NCBI RefSeq assembly: GCF_028830055.1
Contig: NZ_CP101655.1
Location: forward strand, 3,167,129-3,231,128
Length of the DNA stretch: 64,000 nt
Source of the DNA: Pseudomonas serboccidentalis
Lineage (GTDB): Bacteria > Pseudomonadota > Gammaproteobacteria > Pseudomonadales > Pseudomonadaceae
Direction: 5' to 3'
Shown here: piece after piece, positions 42,799 to 51,586 of the stretch
Layout: each line of letters starts with the position of its first letter
How positions within the stretch are numbered: position 1 is the stretch's first letter
Notes under the pieces: generated by a model
What the model was told of the DNA's origin: nothing
The model's database searches: none
Seen by the model: only the letters and a program-made list of their open reading frames with translations
Program-made: the position numbers and the translations under genes

Positions 42799-44660
42799 CA
42801 GTGAACTCGGGCCGGAGTGTTGCCGGCCAGCACTTGCCTGTGCAGATTTTCAACCGCGGATTTAGACGCCGTCACGGCGTACCCCTGGAGCAACGCATCG
42901 AGGTGATCCTCGAACAACCAGCGTTTGTCGACAGTGTAACGTTGCATATGACGCAAATTGCGTTGGCGCAGTGAAAGACTGAGCGGGGTAGGGTAGATGC
43001 GCAGGTCGGCCAGATCAATCAGCCCGAATTCGCCATCTTCCAGTACCAGAACGTTGCCCAGGTGCAGCGAGCGGAAATAAACGCCTTTCTCGTGCAGTTG
43101 CGCCATGAATTTGCCGAAGCGCTCTACCAGCGCCTGACGCACCGCCGGAGCCGTGATGCTCTGCAGTACCTGGCGCAGGGTGTGACCCGGCAACGGCGCA
43201 TAATGCACGGCGCTGCTGCCATCGTCGAGGCGGTACAGATTCAATACTTGCGGGGTGGGAATGCCCATTTGACGCAATTGTTCGCTGTTGACCGCAAAAC
43301 GTTCGGAATAAGGATTGAAACTGCCTGAGGTGTACCAGCGACGCCGGCGGAACAGTTTGAGGAAGCTGCCGTCGCTCAGGCGCAGGACTTTCGGGCCGAG
43401 GCCGTCTTCCTCGATGATCTGGGCTTCGCTGCTCAATTGTTCAAGGCACGCAACCGTCAACTTTTGCACCGGCAGGGTCAACAGGCGCCGCGCGCGTTGA
43501 TTGATGCTCAGCGCCGCGATCAGCGCCAGCGGGATCCACAGCAGGAACCAGTGCTCCTTGGGCCGCGAAATGATTCCGCCGCCTTCGGTCAGCCCGGCAC
43601 CGATACCGAATACCAGCAAGGTCGAGGCAATGATCAGCAGTGGCTGCACACGCTGGCGCCAGCTGCTCAGCAGGCCCCAGGTCAGGAAAAACAACCAGGG
43701 CAGCAAGCCGATGATGCCGACGTAATACAGAACACCCAGGGCAAAACTGTGCGGCTCTTGAAAGCTGACACCGTTGCCGGGATCGACCGCAAGGCTGGCG
43801 CTGTAGCCATGACCGATCCATGGATGATCCGCAATCATGTGCAGCACTTTCTGCCAGATTTCCAGCCGGTAGGAGTCGCCACGCTCGGTGATCATCTGTC
43901 TAAACATCATTACAACGGTCACACCGCTCATGGCCAGGGCGATCAGTAGTCCGACCGAACGTCGGTTCCAGCAGATGAAACACAGCCATAGCGCCGCCAT
44001 GGTCAGTGCCACCAGCGGCGTTCTGGAGCCAGTGCCAATCACCGCCATGAACATGATGGCCATCGCGGGCACGCTGAGCCACATCATCTGGCGGCGTTTG
44101 CAAGTCATGGTCACGCTCAGCCAGTAGGCACTGAAGAATCCGAACAGGTGCGAACTGAGCAGCGGATTATCGAAGGCACCGCCGCCGATCAGACGCATCC
44201 CCGGCTCATAGACCCGGGCGAACATGAACAGGAAGAGGGTGGTGGCAATCAGGGCGACCAGCGCCGCGCCGAACAGCAGGGGTTGAAGGATATCGCTGCG
44301 GTAGCGCACCAGCAGGTAGCAGCCGGCAAACAGCAGCAAGGTATGCAGTGGTGGTTTGAGCATTCCGCCGAAGGGCTCGCCTCCGGGGCCCCAGGCGAGG
44401 CTGAGCAAAGCCCATGCGGCAAACAGCAGGATCGCGATGAAAATCGGCTCGCGCAGCAGTTCCTTGAGTTCGCGCGGGCGCAGGCACAGCGCGATCAGTG
44501 TCGGAATGCTGAACAGTCCGTAAAACAGCTTGTGATGCAGGCTTCGGCCCGGCAAAAAGAACAGCGCGCACAAGAGCAAGAAATAACCCGTGGGAAGTAT
44601 CCACAGGCTAATGAAATCGAAAATCCGATTGGACGTACTGCTGAAGCCGCGAAGTTGCAT
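42798..44660 (-). CDS. waaL: O-antigen ligase (WaaL) fused to a kinase-like domain
   Basis: 620 residues. Residues about 1-400 are a polytopic Wzy/WaaL ligase: about eleven membrane segments, a large loop with GGGAFDNPLLSSHLFG, GTGSRTPLVALTMAAL, and HPWIGHGYSASLAV, containing the conserved His/Arg. Residues about 405-620 are a WaaP/InaA-like kinase domain: VLRLSDGSFLKLFRRRRWYT (ATP Lys), MAQLHEKGVYFRSLHLGNVL and FGLIDLADLRIY. In P. aeruginosa these are two genes, PA4999 (waaL) and PA4998. The catalytic-loop Asp is replaced by Ser (FRSLHLGN). The ligase joins O-antigen to lipid A-core at the periplasmic face, while the kinase half would be cytoplasmic. It heads a two-gene unit with the acyltransferase. 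Confidence 0.85.
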   Translation of the reverse strand: MQLRGFSSTSNRIFDFISLWILPTGYFLLLCALFFLPGRSLHHKLFYGLFSIPTLIALCLRPRELKELLREPIFIAILLFAAWALLSLAWGPGGEPFGGMLKPPLHTLLLFAGCYLLVRYRSDILQPLLFGAALVALIATTLFLFMFARVYEPGMRLIGGGAFDNPLLSSHLFGFFSAYWLSVTMTCKRRQMMWLSVPAMAIMFMAVIGTGSRTPLVALTMAALWLCFICWNRRSVGLLIALAMSGVTVVMMFRQMITERGDSYRLEIWQKVLHMIADHPWIGHGYSASLAVDPGNGVSFQEPHSFALGVLYYVGIIGLLPWLFFLTWGLLSSWRQRVQPLLIIASTLLVFGIGAGLTEGGGIISRPKEHWFLLWIPLALIAALSINQRARRLLTLPVQKLTVACLEQLSSEAQIIEEDGLGPKVLRLSDGSFLKLFRRRRWYTSGSFNPYSERFAVNSEQLRQMGIPTPQVLNLYRLDDGSSAVHYAPLPGHTLRQVLQSITAPAVRQALVERFGKFMAQLHEKGVYFRSLHLGNVLVLEDGEFGLIDLADLRIYPTPLSLSLRQRNLRHMQRYTVDKRWLFEDHLDALLQGYAVTASKSAVENLHRQVLAGNTPARVH

Positions 44661-44814
44661 GCTGTGAGATTCGTTCCTGAGGTTGATCGACCATTCGAGT
44701 GATGGCTATTTGATGCGGAAAAAGATGCCTAACAATAACAGCCTTTCGCCGATTGCCAGAACCCTGAAGAAGCTGTGCTAAAGTCAGCGTCCTTTTTATC
44801 GACTTTCGCGTGAT
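44661..44814. promoter_or_regulatory. Divergent promoter region, waaL-kinase / msbA
   Basis: 154 bases without a gene. TTGCCA at 44753 with TGCTAAAGT near 44776 is a weak candidate promoter for msbA. Nothing else is recognised. Confidence 0.3.
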
Positions 44815-46617
44815 ATGACCGACTCCAGTCCCGCCGCAAGCCCTTCGAGCTTGAAAATCTACTTCCGCCTGCTCGGTTACGTCCGGCCGTACATCAGTCT
44901 GTTCCTGATCAGCATCGTCGGCTTTCTGATTTTCGCCTCGACGCAACCGATGCTCGGCTACATTCTCAAGTACTTTGTCGATGGCCTGTCCAACCCCGAA
45001 GCGGTGCTGTTTCCCACCGTACCGTACCTGCGTGACCTGCAACTGCTGCAGGCCGTGCCGCTGCTGATCATCCTGATCGCGGCGTGGCAGGGGCTGGGTT
45101 CCTATCTGGGCAACTATTTCCTGGCCAAGGTTTCCCTGGGCCTGGTGCATGACCTGCGGGTGCAGTTGTTCAACAACCTGCTGGTTCTGCCCAACCGCTA
45201 CTTTGACAAGCATAACTCCGGTCATCTGATTTCGCGTATCACCTTCAACGTGACCATGGTCACGGGGGCGGCAACAGATGCGATCAAGGTCGTAATCCGT
45301 GAAGGGATGACGGTGATCTTTCTGTTTGCGTCGCTGCTGTTCATGAACTGGAAGCTGACGCTGGTGATGGTTGCGATCCTGCCGCTCATCGCCGTGATGG
45401 TGCGCACCGCGAGCAAGAAATTCCGCAAGCAGAGCAAGAAGATCCAGCTGGCGATGGGCGACGTCACGCATGTGGCCTCGGAAACTATCCAGGGCTATCG
45501 CGTGGTACGCAGCTTCGGCGGCGAGGCGTACGAAGAACAACGCTTCCTCAACGCCAGCCAGAGCAACACCGACAAGCAACTGCGCATGACCCGCACCGGT
45601 GCGATCTATACGCCGATGCTGCAACTGGTGATCTACACCGCGATGGCGGTGCTGATGTTCCTGGTGTTGTTCCTGCGCGGTGACGCTTCGGCCGGTGACA
45701 TGGTCGCCTACATCACGCTGGCCGGCCTGCTGCCCAAACCGATCCGCCAATTGTCCGAAGTCAGCTCGACCATCCAGAAAGGCGTGGCGGGTGCCGAGAG
45801 CATCTTCGAGCAGCTGGACGTCGAGCCAGAAGTCGATACCGGTACGGTGGAACGCGACTCGGTGAGCGGTCGTCTGGACGTGCGCAACCTGAGCTTCACC
45901 TACCCGGGCACCGAACGGCAGGTGCTCGACGACATCAGCTTCTCGGTCCAGCCGGGGCAGATGGTTGCACTGGTAGGGCGTTCCGGCAGCGGCAAGTCGA
46001 CGCTGGCCAACCTGATTCCGCGTTTCTATCACCACGACAAGGGCGAGATCCTTATCGACGACGTGGAAGTCGAACAGTACAAACTGCTCAACCTGCGTCG
46101 TCACATCGCCCAGGTCACCCAGCATGTCACCCTGTTCAGCGACACCGTGGCCAACAACATCGCTTATGGCGATCTGGCCGGTGCACCGCGTGAGGACATC
46201 GAAAAAGCGGCGCGTGATGCCTACGCGATGGACTTCATTTCGCAACTGCCGCAAGGCCTGGACACCCAGGTCGGTGAAAACGGCGTATTGCTGTCCGGTG
46301 GTCAGCGCCAGCGGCTGGCGATTGCCCGTGCGCTGCTCAAGAATGCACCGTTGCTGATTCTCGACGAGGCCACCTCGGCACTCGATACCGAATCCGAGCG
46401 GCACATTCAGGCGGCACTGGATCAAGTGATGAAAGGCCGCACCACGCTGGTGATCGCCCACCGTCTGTCGACTATCGAGAAGGCCGACCTGATCCTGGTC
46501 ATGGATCAGGGGCGGATCGTCGAGCGCGGCACTCACGATCAGTTGCTGGCACAGAACGGCTACTACGCCCGCCTCAACGCCATGGGCCTCGATGCCCCGG
46601 CCGAAGATATCGCCTGA
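44815..46617 (+). CDS. msbA: MsbA: lipid A-core flippase (ABC exporter)
   Basis: 600 residues: six membrane segments (about 30-310) and one nucleotide-binding domain, forming a homodimer that flips lipid A-core across the inner membrane. Walker A is GRSGSGKST, the Q-loop is HIAQVTQHVTLFSD, the signature is LSGGQRQR, and Walker B is LLILDEATSALD with the H-loop IAHRLSTI. It follows the core operon genes as in P. aeruginosa (PA4997). The ribosome site before the ATG at 44815 is poor. Confidence 0.96.
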   Translation: MTDSSPAASPSSLKIYFRLLGYVRPYISLFLISIVGFLIFASTQPMLGYILKYFVDGLSNPEAVLFPTVPYLRDLQLLQAVPLLIILIAAWQGLGSYLGNYFLAKVSLGLVHDLRVQLFNNLLVLPNRYFDKHNSGHLISRITFNVTMVTGAATDAIKVVIREGMTVIFLFASLLFMNWKLTLVMVAILPLIAVMVRTASKKFRKQSKKIQLAMGDVTHVASETIQGYRVVRSFGGEAYEEQRFLNASQSNTDKQLRMTRTGAIYTPMLQLVIYTAMAVLMFLVLFLRGDASAGDMVAYITLAGLLPKPIRQLSEVSSTIQKGVAGAESIFEQLDVEPEVDTGTVERDSVSGRLDVRNLSFTYPGTERQVLDDISFSVQPGQMVALVGRSGSGKSTLANLIPRFYHHDKGEILIDDVEVEQYKLLNLRRHIAQVTQHVTLFSDTVANNIAYGDLAGAPREDIEKAARDAYAMDFISQLPQGLDTQVGENGVLLSGGQRQRLAIARALLKNAPLLILDEATSALDTESERHIQAALDQVMKGRTTLVIAHRLSTIEKADLILVMDQGRIVERGTHDQLLAQNGYYARLNAMGLDAPAEDIA

Positions 46618-46633
46618 TTCCGGGCCTTACCCT

Positions 46634-46720
46634 GTGGGAGCGAGCCTGCTCGCGACAGCGCTGCAACAGACGACATCCGTGTCGAATGTGCATACGCCAT
46701 CGCGAGCAGGCTCGCTCCCA
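46634..46720. repeat. REPIN, GTGGGAGCGAGCC family
   Basis: TGTGGGAGCGAGCCTGCTCGCGA and its inverse enclose about 40 bases. It lies between msbA and the sulfotransferase gene. The rest of that gap (46721-46850) shows no gene. Confidence 0.85.
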
Positions 46721-46850
46721 TAGTTGTTTGTATCCAGACCTTTACCCTTCTTGACCAAACCGGAATAAATCCCGGCACCGCGCTTGTTAAGGTTCCTGAA
46801 CGAACTCTGACTTTTATCGAGGGGGCCATCCCCGTCGCGCGGGTACTTTC

Positions 46851-47555
46851 ATGCTGCAACGCTATCTCTGGAAACTGCTGCCCAAGCCGCAGCGGGCCTT
46901 TCTGCTCGGGCGCCTGTCGGTGGTCGATCGCCAGGTGGTGAACAAATCGATGTCGGCCAAGCTGACCTTTCCCAAGGCCTTCGAGCAACGTTCCTGCCTG
47001 TTCATCCATGTCCCCAAGTGTGCCGGTAGCAGCATCTGCACGGCGATGTTCGACGGCTGGCGTCCTGGGCATTTGCCGCTGTACTGGTATGAAGAGCAAT
47101 TTCCCGAACAGTTCGCGAAGGCCTTCAAGTTCGCTTTTGTCCGTGACCCGCTGGAGCGTGCTTATTCGGCCTACGCCTTTTTACGCGGTAATGAACTGAG
47201 TGCGCGTGACCATGCGGCGCAGCGGCTGGTGCGGCAATATCGTGATTTCGACGACTTTGTCACACGCTGGCTGCGTCCGGAAACGATAGCCCGGCAATTG
47301 CACTTTGCGGCACAGACCGACTTTCTTACCGACTCGCTGGGGCATCTGGCGCTGGACTTCGTCGGCTATCAGGAGCATCTGGCGCGGGATTTTGCTCTGG
47401 TCTGCGAGCGGTTGGGGCTGACCGGCCAGCTGCCGCACGTCAACAGTTCCCGGGAACGGCAAGCGATGCCGGCGCGTGAGTTCTGTTCCGTGCGCACTCG
47501 GCGTCTGGTGCGCCGGGTTTATCAGCGTGACTACGAGTTGCTCGGTTATGAATGA
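46851..47555 (+). CDS. Sulfotransferase family 2-like protein
   Basis: 234 residues. [20 protein letters not shown] is the 5'-phosphosulfate loop of PAPS-dependent sulfotransferases, and [20 protein letters not shown] is the 3'-phosphate block with the RDPxxRxxSxY pattern. No signal peptide is seen, so it acts in the cytoplasm or at the inner face of the membrane. The next gene, an APS kinase, overlaps by eight bases and would supply PAPS. Its place between msbA and hldE suggests that the acceptor is LPS core or a related surface sugar; that is inference. Confidence 0.85.
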   Translation: MLQRYLWKLLPKPQRAFLLGRLSVVDRQVVNKSMSAKLTFPKAFEQRSCLFIHVPKCAGSSICTAMFDGWRPGHLPLYWYEEQFPEQFAKAFKFAFVRDPLERAYSAYAFLRGNELSARDHAAQRLVRQYRDFDDFVTRWLRPETIARQLHFAAQTDFLTDSLGHLALDFVGYQEHLARDFALVCERLGLTGQLPHVNSSRERQAMPAREFCSVRTRRLVRRVYQRDYELLGYE

Positions 47556-48159
47556 GTTCTTGTCCCTGCCTGTACAGGCGCGAGCCATTCGGCCTTATGG
47601 TCTGGCGCTCTCGCAACAGGCCCGGGCCGCGCTCAAGGCGCAGCGCCCATGCTGCCTGTGGCTGACTGGCTTCTCCGGAGCCGGCAAGTCGACCCTGGCC
47701 AATGCACTCGAATTGCACCTGTATGAGTCAGGTCTGCACACCTTCCTGCTGGATGGCGACAATGTGCGTAATGGTCTGTGTCGGGACCTGGGTATGAGCG
47801 ACGCCTGCCGTCGGGAAAACACACGGCGCATGGCGGAAGTGGCGCGGCTGATGGTCGAGGCCGGACTGATTGTGATCGTCGCGGCCATTTCGCCGTTCCG
47901 CGCCGAACGGGACGCCGCGCGCAGGCTGTTTGCGCAGGGTGACTTTATTGAAGTGCACGTCAGTACTTCGCTCAAGGTTTGTGCCCGCCGCGATCCGAAA
48001 GGTTTGTATCAGGCTGTACGGGAAGGGCGAATCAAGCACTTCACGGGGGTGGACAGCCCTTATGAAGCCCCCCTGGCTGCAGAGTGGCAGATCGATACCG
48101 AGGACGTGGAGTTGTCCGAAGCCTGTGGACAACTCGCGGCGCTGGTGCTCAAAAAATAA
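47548..48159 (+). CDS. cysC: Adenylylsulfate (APS) kinase
   Basis: 203 residues. The P-loop is [34 protein letters not shown] and [20 protein letters not shown] are APS kinase blocks. [12 protein letters not shown] and [20 protein letters not shown] follow. It makes PAPS from APS and ATP. ATG 47548 overlaps the sulfotransferase stop (TGA at 47553), so the two are coupled. Pseudomonads usually carry APS kinase as part of CysNC for assimilation, so this separate copy is probably dedicated to sulfation. Confidence 0.92.
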   Translation: MNEFLSLPVQARAIRPYGLALSQQARAALKAQRPCCLWLTGFSGAGKSTLANALELHLYESGLHTFLLDGDNVRNGLCRDLGMSDACRRENTRRMAEVARLMVEAGLIVIVAAISPFRAERDAARRLFAQGDFIEVHVSTSLKVCARRDPKGLYQAVREGRIKHFTGVDSPYEAPLAAEWQIDTEDVELSEACGQLAALVLKK

Positions 48160-48261
48160 GCAAAATACTCAGCTGTTTCATCCTGTTGCAGGCGGCACTC
48201 AAGCCTGCGCCAACCCTGTGTTAATATCGCGCCCCTGTTCATTTTGTATGTGGGTTGCTCC

Positions 48262-49683
48262 ATGAAGTTGTCCATGCCGCGATTCGATCAAGCCCCAGTC
48301 TTGGTGGTCGGCGATGTCATGCTCGACCGTTACTGGCATGGTGGAACCTCACGGATTTCCCCTGAGGCACCGGTTCCGGTCGTAAAGGTCGAGCAAATCG
48401 AGGACCGCCCGGGCGGTGCTGCCAACGTTGCCCTGAACATTGCCGCGCTGGGTGCGCCGGCGTCGCTGGTCGGTGTGACCGGTGATGACGAAGCCGCCGA
48501 CAGCCTGAGCAACAGTCTCAAGGGCGCGGGCGTGCGCGCGCTGTTCCAGCGCATTGCGCATCAGCCGACCATCGTCAAACTGCGGGTCATGAGCCGGCAC
48601 CAGCAATTGCTGCGTATCGACTTTGAAGAGCCGTTTGCCACCGATGCCCTGGCCCTGGTCTCGCAGGTCGATGAGCTGCTGGAAGGCATCAAGGTGCTGG
48701 TGCTGTCCGACTACGGCAAAGGCGCGCTGAAAAACCATCAGGCCTTGATTCAGGCAGCCCGGGCCAAAGGCATTCCGGTGCTGGCCGATCCCAAGGGCAA
48801 GGATTTCTCGATCTACCGTGGCGCCAGCCTGATCACGCCGAACCTCAGCGAATTCGAAGCCATCGTCGGCGGCTGCGCCGATGAGCACGAGCTGGTGAGC
48901 AAGGGCGCTGCGCTGATGCACGATCTCGAACTCGGCGCGCTGCTGGTGACCCGTGGCGAACACGGCATGACCCTGTTGCGTCCGGAGCATCCGGCGCTGC
49001 ACCTGCCGGCCCGTGCCCGTGAAGTGTTCGACGTGACCGGTGCCGGCGACACGGTGATTTCCACGCTGGCGGCCGCAATTGCTGCCGGTGAAGAGTTGCC
49101 GCACGCCGTGGCGCTGGCCAACCTCGCTGCCGGCATCGTGGTCGGCAAGCTCGGTACTGCTGCGATCAGCGCTCCGGAACTGCGTCGTGCGATCCAGCGC
49201 GAAGAAGGCTCGGAACGTGGCGTTCTGGGGCTCGAGCAACTGGTACTGGCGGTCGCCGATGCCCGCGCGCATAACGAGCGCATCGTCTTCACCAATGGCT
49301 GTTTCGACATTCTGCATGCCGGTCACGTGACCTACCTCGAGCAGGCGCGCGCCCAGGGCGACCGTCTGATCGTGGCGATCAACGATGACGCCTCTGTCAG
49401 CCGCCTGAAAGGACCGGGACGTCCAATCAACAGTGTCGACCGACGCATGGCGGTCCTCGCCGGCCTCGGTGCGGTGGACTGGGTGATCAGCTTCCCGGAG
49501 GGTACCCCGGAAAACCTGCTGCGCGAGGTCAAACCGGACGTGCTGGTCAAGGGCGGTGATTACGGCATCGACCAGGTAGTCGGCGCGGACATCGTCAAGG
49601 CTTACGGCGGCACGGTGAAAGTGCTGGGGCTGGTGGAAAACAGCTCGACGACGGCGATCGTGGAGAAAATCCGCGGTCACTGA
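48262..49683 (+). CDS. hldE: HldE: bifunctional heptose-7-phosphate kinase / heptose-1-phosphate adenylyltransferase
   Basis: 473 residues. Makes ADP-heptose for WaaC and WaaF. The N-terminal ribokinase-like domain (about 1-318) begins MKLSMPRFDQAPVLVVGDVM, with DRPGGAANVALNIAALG and VFDVTGAGDTVISTLAAAIA as substrate and catalytic blocks. The C-terminal cytidylyltransferase-like domain has FTNGCFDILHAGHVTYLEQA. ATG 48262 gives the length and start remembered for PA4996; an ATG six codons upstream is in frame. A gap of about 100 bases and its own ribosome region separate it from cysC. Confidence 0.96.
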   Translation: MKLSMPRFDQAPVLVVGDVMLDRYWHGGTSRISPEAPVPVVKVEQIEDRPGGAANVALNIAALGAPASLVGVTGDDEAADSLSNSLKGAGVRALFQRIAHQPTIVKLRVMSRHQQLLRIDFEEPFATDALALVSQVDELLEGIKVLVLSDYGKGALKNHQALIQAARAKGIPVLADPKGKDFSIYRGASLITPNLSEFEAIVGGCADEHELVSKGAALMHDLELGALLVTRGEHGMTLLRPEHPALHLPARAREVFDVTGAGDTVISTLAAAIAAGEELPHAVALANLAAGIVVGKLGTAAISAPELRRAIQREEGSERGVLGLEQLVLAVADARAHNERIVFTNGCFDILHAGHVTYLEQARAQGDRLIVAINDDASVSRLKGPGRPINSVDRRMAVLAGLGAVDWVISFPEGTPENLLREVKPDVLVKGGDYGIDQVVGADIVKAYGGTVKVLGLVENSSTTAIVEKIRGH

Positions 49684-49692
49684 TCCAAGCTA

Positions 49693-49768
49693 AAAAGATC
49701 GCAGTCTGCGGCAACTCCTACATTGGAACGCGTTTCCCTGTAGGAGCTGCCGCAGACTGCGATCTTTT
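49693..49768. repeat. REPIN with compensated stem, GTAGGAGCTGCC family
   Basis: The arms read GCAGTCTGCGGC and GCCGCAGACTGC. The centre differs from the copy at 548 (AGCCTTCGGC), and both arms changed together so the stem still pairs. It lies between the convergent hldE and the next minus-strand gene. Confidence 0.85.
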
Positions 49769-49773
49769 GCGTT

Positions 49774-50742
49774 TCAGGAACTGACTTTCTTGCGCGGTAC
49801 GATCTTCTTCAGCAGTTGCTTGGCCTTGCCGCGCAACCGCGCCAGTCCCGTGGGCTTCTCCGGTGGCGTCAGGCCTTGCTGGCGCAGCCAGTCCTTCCAG
49901 CGAATCCGCTCCTCCCGCACCAGCCAGCCATCCTGTTTGGCAAAGCTTTCTGCCAGATACAAGCCGCGTGTGCCTGCTGGATACAGCTGCCCTTTCTTCA
50001 AGGTATACAGCTCGGCCAGTGGCTCGCCATCCTGCAACGGCATCAGGTACAGGTCCGGGCGTTTGCGATCCAGGCGCGCCACCAGTTGATCACCCTCCAG
50101 CCGCTCATCGACATGGAACAGACTCAGGGATTTGGCTTCCTTGGGCACTTCCAGGCGCAGGTCGTAGATCAGTTGCAGCGACGCGGTGGGCAAATGCACA
50201 TAGGCCCGTGGCCGTTCGAGCAATTGCAGATTGGCGCAGCGCACCGGCCGCGCCGAGCCGGACAACGGCGTCAGGCGAAACGGCAGCGCCTCGCGATAAT
50301 GCAGGGCGGACGAGTAGGGCGCGGGCAGCCAGGTGTCGTTGAAACGCCCGCCGAGCCAGCCTTCCGGGGTTTCCAGCAGGCACTCTTCGGCAATCTCCTG
50401 AATCGCGGTGTGCAGCGGGATATTCAGCTCATGGGCCGGCACGTAACCGGAAATCAGCTTGAGCACCACGTCACCGCGATCCTGGCGGCGTTGGCGCACC
50501 AGCACCCAGTAGTCGCGATTCTGCCAATGCAGGGTCAGGCGCACCGAGACTCCGAGGTTAGCCAGCTCCAGCGCGAAACGCTCGGCATCCGCCACGCTCA
50601 CCGGTTTGCGTCGCTGCAGGGTCTGGGCGAAGTTCAGCGGCATGCCCACGCTCTGATAGGTCAGACCTTCGGGCGTGGCTTCGACGAACAGCGGCAGAGT
50701 CTTGAAGTTGCTCGGGTTCTTTCTGATGAGCGTGCGCGGCAT
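49774..50742 (-). CDS. Unrecognised 322-residue protein with a Nudix-like segment
   Basis: I do not recognise this family. 322 residues, no signal peptide or membrane segment. The middle part, HELNIPLHTAIQEIAEECLL, resembles a Nudix box (E ... QEIAEE), but the spacing between the first Glu and the QE pair is nine residues rather than seven, and the Gly is missing. RWKDWLRQQGLTPPEKP and a very basic tail (KAKQLLKKIVPRKK) close the protein. VRLTLHWQNRDYWVLVRQRR suggests beta strands before the box. Transcribed apart from the aldo/keto reductase, 31 bases upstream on the same strand; both could share a transcript. Confidence 0.7.
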   Translation of the reverse strand: MPRTLIRKNPSNFKTLPLFVEATPEGLTYQSVGMPLNFAQTLQRRKPVSVADAERFALELANLGVSVRLTLHWQNRDYWVLVRQRRQDRGDVVLKLISGYVPAHELNIPLHTAIQEIAEECLLETPEGWLGGRFNDTWLPAPYSSALHYREALPFRLTPLSGSARPVRCANLQLLERPRAYVHLPTASLQLIYDLRLEVPKEAKSLSLFHVDERLEGDQLVARLDRKRPDLYLMPLQDGEPLAELYTLKKGQLYPAGTRGLYLAESFAKQDGWLVREERIRWKDWLRQQGLTPPEKPTGLARLRGKAKQLLKKIVPRKKVSS

Positions 50743-50773
50743 GTCGGCTCCTGCTTAAGGCCGCGGGGCGGCG

Positions 50774-51586
50774 TCAGTGACCACGAAGGACCTGGGCAAC
50801 GGTCGCAACGTTATGGGCGAGGTGCAGCGGATTGATCGTCCCGACAATAGCACTGGCGACGCCGGGCTGTTGGAACAACAACTCGAAGCTGGCGCGCACC
50901 GGGTCCACGCCGGGGCTCAGGCACACATGGCCGCTGGCCAGGGCTTTTTTCACCAGAATGGCTTTGCCGTGGGCAGCAGCATAGTCAATGACTGCCTTCT
51001 CGCTCTGTTCGTTCAGATTGTAGGTGACCATCGCGCAGTCCCCTTGCTCCAACGCTTTCAAGCCGCCTTCGACAGTTTTGCCGGAGAAGCCGAAGCCACG
51101 AATCTTGCCCTCGGCCTTGAGCACGGCGAGGGTGGCATAGACTTCCTCGTGCTCAAGGATCGCCAGGTCGTTGCCGTCGGAGTGCACCAGCACCAGGTCG
51201 ATAAAGTCGGTTTCAAGACGTTGCAGGCTGCGCTCGACCGACATCCGCGTATGCGCGGCGCTGAAGTCATGGCGCGACAGGCCGTCGGCAAACTCTTCAC
51301 CGACCTTGCTGACGATCACCCAGTCCTGACGCTGGCCGCGCAGCAGCGGGCCGAGGCGTTCTTCGCTGCGGCCATAGGCCGGGGCGGTGTCGATCAGGTT
51401 GATGCCCAGCCCCTGCGCCTGTTTGAGCAACATGCGCGCCGCGTCATCGTCAGGGATCTGAAAACCGTTGGGGTATTTCACGCCCTGGTCGCGGCCGAGC
51501 TTGACCGTGCCCAGGCCCAGCGGGGACACCAGCAAACCGGTGCTGCCCAACGGGCGATGCAGTTCGTGCAGGGTCGCTACGCTCAT
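50774..51586 (-). CDS. Aldo/keto reductase
   Basis: 270 residues, TIM barrel. SPLGLGTVKLGRDQG leads, NLIDTAPAYGRSEERLGPLL carries the catalytic Asp and Tyr, and DFIDLVLVHSDGNDLAI carries the His region. IRGFGFSGKTVEGGLKAL and FQQPGVASAIVGTINPLHL form the NADPH-binding end. ATG 51586 overlaps the stop of the FAD oxidoreductase gene (ATGA). A longer in-frame start exists to 51859 but runs inside that gene. The substrate is unknown. Confidence 0.85.
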   Translation of the reverse strand: MSVATLHELHRPLGSTGLLVSPLGLGTVKLGRDQGVKYPNGFQIPDDDAARMLLKQAQGLGINLIDTAPAYGRSEERLGPLLRGQRQDWVIVSKVGEEFADGLSRHDFSAAHTRMSVERSLQRLETDFIDLVLVHSDGNDLAILEHEEVYATLAVLKAEGKIRGFGFSGKTVEGGLKALEQGDCAMVTYNLNEQSEKAVIDYAAAHGKAILVKKALASGHVCLSPGVDPVRASFELLFQQPGVASAIVGTINPLHLAHNVATVAQVLRGH

